Both the position numbers and the translations under genes were made by a program. DNA of 10,132 bases. Origin: an uncultured Roseburia sp. (GTDB lineage Bacteria > Bacillota > Clostridia > Lachnospirales > Lachnospiraceae). Below the pieces are notes generated by a model, which worked only from the letters and a program-made list of their open reading frames with translations, was not told the DNA's origin and made no database searches. The stretch spans positions 1-10,132 of the forward strand of contig CAKRLC010000096.1 in the NCBI GenBank assembly GCA_934358955.1. The letters run 5' to 3'. Each line of letters starts with the position of its first letter. Within the stretch, counting starts at the first letter, position 1. This document shows, piece after piece, positions 5,882 to 10,132 of this stretch.

Positions 5882-7615
5882 ATGGATTTCAAAGAGCAAC
5901 TTACTACCTATATGGAGCAGCTCGACTGCACCGCAAAGGAGCTGTCCGAACACTCCGGGCTGTCGGCTTCCACGATCAGCCGCTACCGTTCCGGCGAACG
6001 AATGCCGGAGGCAGGCTCCGATAACTTCACAGCCCTCATAAAAGGACTTGTTAAGATCGCCGAAGCAAAAGGGATCGCTTCTCTCACAGAAGAAGCCGTC
6101 ACTGACACCCTGTTTCCACTGATCCCGAATCAATCTGTGGATATGGACAGACTTCAGGCTAACTTCAACGCTCTGCTGTCGGCACTTCCGGTCAGCGTGA
6201 CGGAGCTCGCAAAATATCTGAACTTTGATGCTTCCTACATTTCGCGCATCCGCAACGGGCAGCGTACGCCTGCTAACCCTCTGGATTTTGCAGAAAAAGT
6301 TGCAGGATTTCTTGCAAAAAGATATGCAAATGATACTTATAAGTCAACGATTGCTTCCGTGACCGGCTGTAAGGAAACGGATCTGACGGATGTCTCCACC
6401 TGCCAGTCCCTCCTTTTAGAATGGCTTACAAATGGCAGCTCCCACTCTGCAAGCTCCATGACAAGCTTCCTTGAAAAGCTCGACAGCTTTAACTTAGATG
6501 AGTACATCCGCGCGATCCATTTTGATGAACTGAAAGTGCCGACTGTTCCGTTCCAGCTTCCGACCTCAAAAAGCTACTACGGCATACAGGAAATGATGGA
6601 AAGTGAGCTTGCTTTCTTAAAAGCAACGGTTCTCTCAAAATCCAGTGCGCCGGTCACTATGTACAGCGATATGCCGATGGGTGAGATGGCAAAGGATCCT
6701 GATTTTCCGAAAAAATGGATGTTTGGGATGGCAATGATGTTAAAGAAAGGGCTGCATCTGAATCAGATCCACAATATCAACCGTTCCTTTGAAGAAATGA
6801 TGCTCGGACTGGAAAGCTGGATCCCGATGTACATGACGGGGCAGATCTCTCCTTATTACTTAAATGAAAAACAAGATCATATTTTTTCCCATTTTCTGAA
6901 GGTATCGGGCAGCGTGGCGCTGACCGGGGAAGCGATCCAGGGATATCACAGTGAAGGAAAATACTATCTGACGAAAAATAAAGACGAGGTTGCCTACTAC
7001 CGGAAACGTGCGGACCGCCTTCTGTCAAAGGCGCAGCCTCTGATGGATATTTACCGGGAAGACCGGCAAAGAGCGTATGAACAGTTCTGGCAGACAGATG
7101 CTGCCGTGGAAGGAAAACGCTGCTTTGTCTTGTCCTCCTTCTCTCTTTTTACGGCAACCGATGACCTGATCGAACGGATTCTGGATGAAAACCATGTGCC
7201 AGAGGCAGACCGAACACAGATCCTGCAATATGCCGCCACGCAACGCAGCATTGCAGACACGATCTTAGCGCACAGTCCGATCACCGAGGAGCTTCCGATC
7301 TTAACCGAAGAGGAATTCCTGCGTTTTCCAATGACGCTCTCTCTTTCCGGAATGTTCTATGAAAAAGATATCGTTTACCGCTGGCAGGATTACGAGGAGC
7401 ACCTTTGCCAGATCCAGGAATACCAGAGGCTCCACGCCAACTACATGGCTATAAAAAATGCATCCTCTGCTTTCCGAAATATCCAGATCTATATCCACGA
7501 GGGGAAATGGGTTCTTGTGTCCAAAAACAAGACACCTTCGATCCATTTTCTGATCCGTCATCCGAAAATGCGGGATGCATTTGAAAATATGGTTCTTCCG
7601 ATCATCGAGGAATAA
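5882..7615 (+). CDS. Tandem helix-turn-helix regulator with large unknown C-terminal domain
   Basis: A 577-residue, probably cytoplasmic DNA-binding regulator. Two HTH units lie at residues 14-42 (ELSEHSGLSASTISRYRSGERMP) and 102-130 (ELAKYLNFDASYISRIRNGQRTP). Without gaps they share 12 of 29 residues, including the S-x-IS-R-R-x-G-x-R-x-P core, so one arose from the other or both from one ancestor. Both look like Cro/XRE-type HTHs. The remaining roughly 400 residues hold no kinase, receiver, TPR or enzyme motif that I recognise; a striking stretch is GLHLNQIHNINRSFEEMMLG at 290-309, followed by LESWIPMYMTG. It may be a sensor or oligomerisation domain. No membrane helix or signal peptide is seen. 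It is divergent from the SPKTG gene and convergent with the sortase operon, ending 9 bp from it. Likely targets (inference): its own promoter and the SPKTG gene. Confidence 0.85.
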   Translation: MDFKEQLTTYMEQLDCTAKELSEHSGLSASTISRYRSGERMPEAGSDNFTALIKGLVKIAEAKGIASLTEEAVTDTLFPLIPNQSVDMDRLQANFNALLSALPVSVTELAKYLNFDASYISRIRNGQRTPANPLDFAEKVAGFLAKRYANDTYKSTIASVTGCKETDLTDVSTCQSLLLEWLTNGSSHSASSMTSFLEKLDSFNLDEYIRAIHFDELKVPTVPFQLPTSKSYYGIQEMMESELAFLKATVLSKSSAPVTMYSDMPMGEMAKDPDFPKKWMFGMAMMLKKGLHLNQIHNINRSFEEMMLGLESWIPMYMTGQISPYYLNEKQDHIFSHFLKVSGSVALTGEAIQGYHSEGKYYLTKNKDEVAYYRKRADRLLSKAQPLMDIYREDRQRAYEQFWQTDAAVEGKRCFVLSSFSLFTATDDLIERILDENHVPEADRTQILQYAATQRSIADTILAHSPITEELPILTEEEFLRFPMTLSLSGMFYEKDIVYRWQDYEEHLCQIQEYQRLHANYMAIKNASSAFRNIQIYIHEGKWVLVSKNKTPSIHFLIRHPKMRDAFENMVLPIIEE

Positions 7616-7624
7616 ACCTGCGGC

Positions 7625-8245
7625 CTACTCACAGCGCACCGTCACCCGGTTCTTGCCATCGGCAGTACAGGTAAAAAGGGTAAGCGGCCACTCGCCGCTT
7701 ATCATGTCTTCCACGCTCTGCGCTGTCAGTGCCTCGACCACTGCGACATGATATACAAATACGTTTCCGGCTGCATCGGTAAAACGTACCTCACTTCCTT
7801 CCGGGAGCGTCTTGATCTTTCTGAAATGGGTTTTATAATTATGCGCAGCGATCACCAGATTTTCCTGATAAGCACTGCCTGCATAACGGCATGGGGCAAG
7901 CTTCAACAGCGGATAGCTCCACTCGCTCATAACCGGCAGTGTGAGGTCTACCGACGGGATCTCCAACGTCCCGATACACGCCGCACCGCCTGCGCTCTCC
8001 AACGCGATCTCCGGCATCTCCATTTCCAGATCCAGCTGATAGTCCGGTATGTCTCCATCCACGGCACTGCCGTCCTCTGAAATCTTCTGTTCTTCTTTCG
8101 TATACTCCTGTAAAATAACTTCCATGCTCTGTTCTGCGCGGCGGCTGTCCCATACATTGTAACAAAATAATAATAGCGCCGCTGATAAAAGCAGGATGCC
8201 AAGACAAGTCACGGCGCATCCTGCCCAATTCTTTTTCTTCTTCAT
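7625..8245 (-). CDS. Second sortase, membrane-anchored cysteine transpeptidase (class uncertain)
   Basis: A 206-residue sortase. It has a lysine-rich N-terminus and one membrane helix (about 10-29), then an acidic linker of roughly 55 residues, so the catalytic domain faces outside. The domain starts near residue 90 (IGTLEIPSVDLTLPV). Catalytic residues are visible: His135 in VIAAHNYKTHF, Cys193 in LTLFTC and Arg200 in KNRVTVRC, seven residues after the cysteine. There is no C-terminal membrane helix, unlike the pilus sortase upstream. It resembles the sortases that often accompany pilin clusters in Clostridia; I do not assign it firmly to class B or D. The ATG at 8245 is 5 bp after the pilin stop, so translation is probably coupled; its own ribosome site is weak. 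It may attach the finished surface protein to the wall, or act on another substrate such as the SPKTG protein (inference). Confidence 0.87.
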   Translation of the reverse strand: MKKKKNWAGCAVTCLGILLLSAALLLFCYNVWDSRRAEQSMEVILQEYTKEEQKISEDGSAVDGDIPDYQLDLEMEMPEIALESAGGAACIGTLEIPSVDLTLPVMSEWSYPLLKLAPCRYAGSAYQENLVIAAHNYKTHFRKIKTLPEGSEVRFTDAAGNVFVYHVAVVEALTAQSVEDMISGEWPLTLFTCTADGKNRVTVRCE

Positions 8246-8250
8246 TGCTC

Positions 8251-9204
8251 TTACTTTTCCTGATTTTCTTTCGAATGACGGAGCTTACTTCCGGTCAGCA
8301 GACAGCCTGCGCCTGTCACAAAAAGCAGTGGAACCGGCCACCACAGCTGTCCGGTCTGCGGAAGCTTCTGTGCCGTCACGGAACCGGATCCCTGCACTGC
8401 CGCCGTCGCTGTGTTTGTGAGGATCACCGTATTTCCTTCTCTTGCGGTGCTTTCCGTATATCCGGCCGGCACCTCCTTCTCTGTCACACTCCACTGTGCC
8501 TGCGCGGAAAGATTTTCCCAGGTGTAAGACCACTGGTTGTCCTTCTTCAATACCTGTCTGTCCGCAACCGTTGTATTTCCGTTTGCATCCGTCCGGAGCA
8601 ATTCGACTTCAATCGATGCCGGGCGGCTCTTTTGTGTATCCTGCTTCCACACCTTTAACACATGAAGCTTCATCTTTGTTTCGGTCTGCAATTCGTTCTT
8701 CTCGTACTTCAAAACTCCGGTCACCTGATAAGGATCTGTCCCAAGTGCCGCATCCGGAAGTGCGATCAACGCTACCTGTGGTGTATAAAGAACCGTCTTT
8801 CCACCGTCCCGGCTCTCTGTCTGCCGTCCACGCACCAGATACAGTCCGCGCGTCAGATCCGTAAAACAAACCATCCCATCGCTTCCTGCTTTTCCTGTGG
8901 CATCGGCACGGATATTATCACGTCCGGCACAGTCAGAAAGCGTATGCGCCGCTCCCTGCCAGCCTTCTTCATCGTTCTGCTTTAAGGAAACCGCATACTT
9001 TGCAAAGTTCCCGGTCAGGGTAAAGCTGCCGCCTTCGTCATAATCTGCCACACGATACAGCGAAAGCTCCATTCCTTCTACCGGGCAGACGATCGAAATG
9101 CTGCCCTTTGGAAGCGTTGCTGCCAAAATCTGTGTACTCTGCAAAATCCCGGAGAGGATCATGATAAATGTCAATATCCATATTTTCTTCTTCTGATGCT
9201 TCAT
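8251..9204 (-). CDS. LPQTG pilin-like surface protein with Cna_B domain
   Basis: A 317-residue secreted protein. A signal peptide spans residues 1-29 (basic start, hydrophobic core, cut after ILAA). The N-terminal domain (about 30-160) has the pattern of SpaA-type pilin first domains (GSISIV, LSLYRVAD, FAKYAVSL, GLYLVRGR). A Cna_B domain follows at about 179-265, with candidate isopeptide residues Lys184 (VLKVWK), Glu242 (VTEKEVPAGY) and Asn264 (ILTNT). The LPQTG sorting motif is at 281-285, then a hydrophobic helix and a lysine-rich tail. I see no YPK-type pilin motif in the linker between the domains (VLYTPQVALIALPD), so it may be a minor or basal subunit, or a singly anchored adhesin, and not a polymerising shaft. 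Its ATG overlaps the pilus-sortase stop (ATGA), indicating translational coupling. Confidence 0.88.
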   Translation of the reverse strand: MKHQKKKIWILTFIMILSGILQSTQILAATLPKGSISIVCPVEGMELSLYRVADYDEGGSFTLTGNFAKYAVSLKQNDEEGWQGAAHTLSDCAGRDNIRADATGKAGSDGMVCFTDLTRGLYLVRGRQTESRDGGKTVLYTPQVALIALPDAALGTDPYQVTGVLKYEKNELQTETKMKLHVLKVWKQDTQKSRPASIEVELLRTDANGNTTVADRQVLKKDNQWSYTWENLSAQAQWSVTEKEVPAGYTESTAREGNTVILTNTATAAVQGSGSVTAQKLPQTGQLWWPVPLLFVTGAGCLLTGSKLRHSKENQEK

Positions 9205-10040
9205 TTCTCTTTCTCACTCTTCTTTCTTCCGGAATGTCTGCCTGTTACATCTACTACAATAAAACATAAGATCAAAATCGGTACCGCGATGCATGCTGCT
9301 ACAACGAGCGTACTCATTTTCGCTGCATCCGAGGTCACCCTTGTCTCTTCCCCTGACTGGTTCTCGATCCTGGTTCCGCGCACTAACAGTCTCTGCGTGT
9401 TAATTCCATACGGGGTACAGGTAAGAAGTGTGCACAGATCCTTTCCTTCCTCAATCTCAAGCGGGCCATAATCCCCCGGCTCTACGATGCGGATCTGGTC
9501 GATCTCATAAGTAAATACCTGGTCATAAATATGCAAAAGGAAAATATCCCCTTCCTGCAGCCGGTCAAGATCTGTAAAAAGCTTCGCACTCGGAAGTCCT
9601 CTGTGCCCCGACAGCACACAGTGTGTGCCGCTGCCGCCAACCGGCAATGACGTGCCTTCTAAATGTCCGACACCAACCTGTAAAACTGAATCATCTACTC
9701 CATGATAAATCGCAAGCTTGCATTTGATCTCCGGGATCGTAATATATCCCATCATTCCGGTTCCATCGGCATCTAACAGGCTTTCATACAATTCTGTCTC
9801 CTCCTGTGATGGAGTAAAACGTCCTGTGTCCGCAGCAATCGTCTCATTATATGCTTCTGCTTTTTCTAATTCCTTCTTTTTCTCGCTGTCATCTAATTTC
9901 TCGATCCGTTCAGAATATTCTGCAACTGCCTGGGACTGATGCCTCGCGTTCCAGAAATTACTGACGGTCGGGTACAGCAGTAAGGACAGGCCTGTAAGTA
10001 AAATGATCGCGGCAATGATCGTTGATAAATGCTTTCTCAT
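9201..10040 (-). CDS. Class C (pilus-type) sortase
   Basis: A 279-residue membrane transpeptidase of the class that polymerises pilins. An N-terminal helix (about 5-29) and a C-terminal helix (about 243-265) flank an extracellular catalytic domain; having both is typical of class C. Catalytic residues are His146 in LSGHRGLPSAKLF, Cys208 in TLLTCTPYGINTQR and Arg217, nine after the cysteine. The TPYGINTxRLLVRG block is diagnostic for the class. The usual lid motif (Asp-Pro-aromatic) expected before the catalytic domain is not seen; the matching stretch reads GRFTPSQEETELYESLLD. The ATG at 10040 is preferred because GGAG lies 8 bases before it; an in-frame ATG at 10091 has no ribosome site and touches a hairpin. 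It heads the visible part of the sortase-pilin operon; its promoter may lie right of the window. Confidence 0.92.
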   Translation of the reverse strand: MRKHLSTIIAAIILLTGLSLLLYPTVSNFWNARHQSQAVAEYSERIEKLDDSEKKKELEKAEAYNETIAADTGRFTPSQEETELYESLLDADGTGMMGYITIPEIKCKLAIYHGVDDSVLQVGVGHLEGTSLPVGGSGTHCVLSGHRGLPSAKLFTDLDRLQEGDIFLLHIYDQVFTYEIDQIRIVEPGDYGPLEIEEGKDLCTLLTCTPYGINTQRLLVRGTRIENQSGEETRVTSDAAKMSTLVVAACIAVPILILCFIVVDVTGRHSGRKKSEKEK

Positions 10041-10048
10041 ATAAAATG

Positions 10049-10052
10049 CTCC
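10049..10052 (-). promoter_or_regulatory. Ribosome binding site of the class C sortase
   Basis: GGAG on minus, 8 bases before the ATG at 10040. This supports the 279-residue product that starts MRKHLST, directly followed by the membrane helix. Confidence 0.75.
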
Positions 10053-10091
10053 ATTCCTTTTATTTACAATGCTCTCCTTACTGCTATACAT

Positions 10092-10122
10092 GGAAATGCA
10101 GCAGCTCTACTGCCGCATTTCC
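10092..10122 (-). repeat. Stem-loop upstream of the class C sortase
   Basis: GGAAATGC at 10092-10099 pairs with GCATTTCC at 10115-10122, and GCAG (10101-10104) pairs with CTGC (10110-10113). There is one internal mismatch and a five-base loop. No T tract follows on either strand, so it is not a standard terminator. It lies about 50 bp before the sortase start. If transcription enters from the right, it would be an intercistronic stem for mRNA processing or stability. Confidence 0.6.
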
Positions 10123-10132
10123 TGTACAACAA

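Noticed and set aside
5344..6024. A 226-codon plus-strand frame across the divergent promoter region
   Set aside because: It covers the signal-peptide end of the SPKTG gene in antisense, both promoters and the start of the HTH gene in another frame, and has no protein-like composition.
10041..10091. Longer start of the class C sortase at 10091
   Set aside because: No ribosome site precedes it and it abuts a stem-loop; the ATG at 10040 has GGAG at 8 bases and gives a normal membrane anchor.
1..10132. CRISPR array, tRNA, rRNA, transposase or phage genes
   Set aside because: The only regular repeats are the coding 15-bp units. No cloverleaf, rRNA-like segment, integrase or transposase motif was recognised on either strand.

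Overview
The window looks like a low-to-mid GC Gram-positive Firmicute, most likely a gut Lachnospiraceae (Roseburia/Blautia/Agathobacter-like). The basis is AGGAGG ribosome sites, sigma-A type promoters, sortase-anchored surface proteins with LPQTG and SPKTG motifs, and a long M29-type aminopeptidase typical of that family. The assignment rests on protein flavour, not on a marker gene.

Left part (about 1-3800), all on the minus strand: a probable four-gene operon reads pyrE, a VanZ-like membrane protein, a small two-helix membrane protein and an M29 metalloaminopeptidase. pyrE has a near-consensus promoter (TTGAAA, 17 bp, TATACT). A strong hairpin terminator lies beyond the aminopeptidase at the left edge, beside a second terminator that faces the other way. 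pyrE and the aminopeptidase are housekeeping-type genes with no obvious joint pathway.

Right part (about 3850-10132): a cell-surface region. An SPKTG-anchored secreted protein (minus) is divergent from a tandem-HTH regulator (plus). The roughly 230-bp space between them holds both promoters and a nested dyad-symmetric element centred near 5740, placed almost equally far from the two inferred transcription starts. To the right, and convergent with the regulator, is a minus-strand run of class C (pilus-type) sortase, LPQTG pilin/Cna_B-like protein and a second, shorter sortase. The first two overlap by ATGA and the last two are 5 bp apart, so they form a tightly coupled assembly module that probably continues beyond the right edge.

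Working model (inference): the sortases anchor and possibly polymerise surface proteins, including the LPQTG protein and perhaps the SPKTG protein. The double-HTH protein, which carries a large C-terminal domain I do not recognise, controls itself and the SPKTG gene through the shared dyad. No tRNA, rRNA, CRISPR array, insertion sequence or transposase was recognised.
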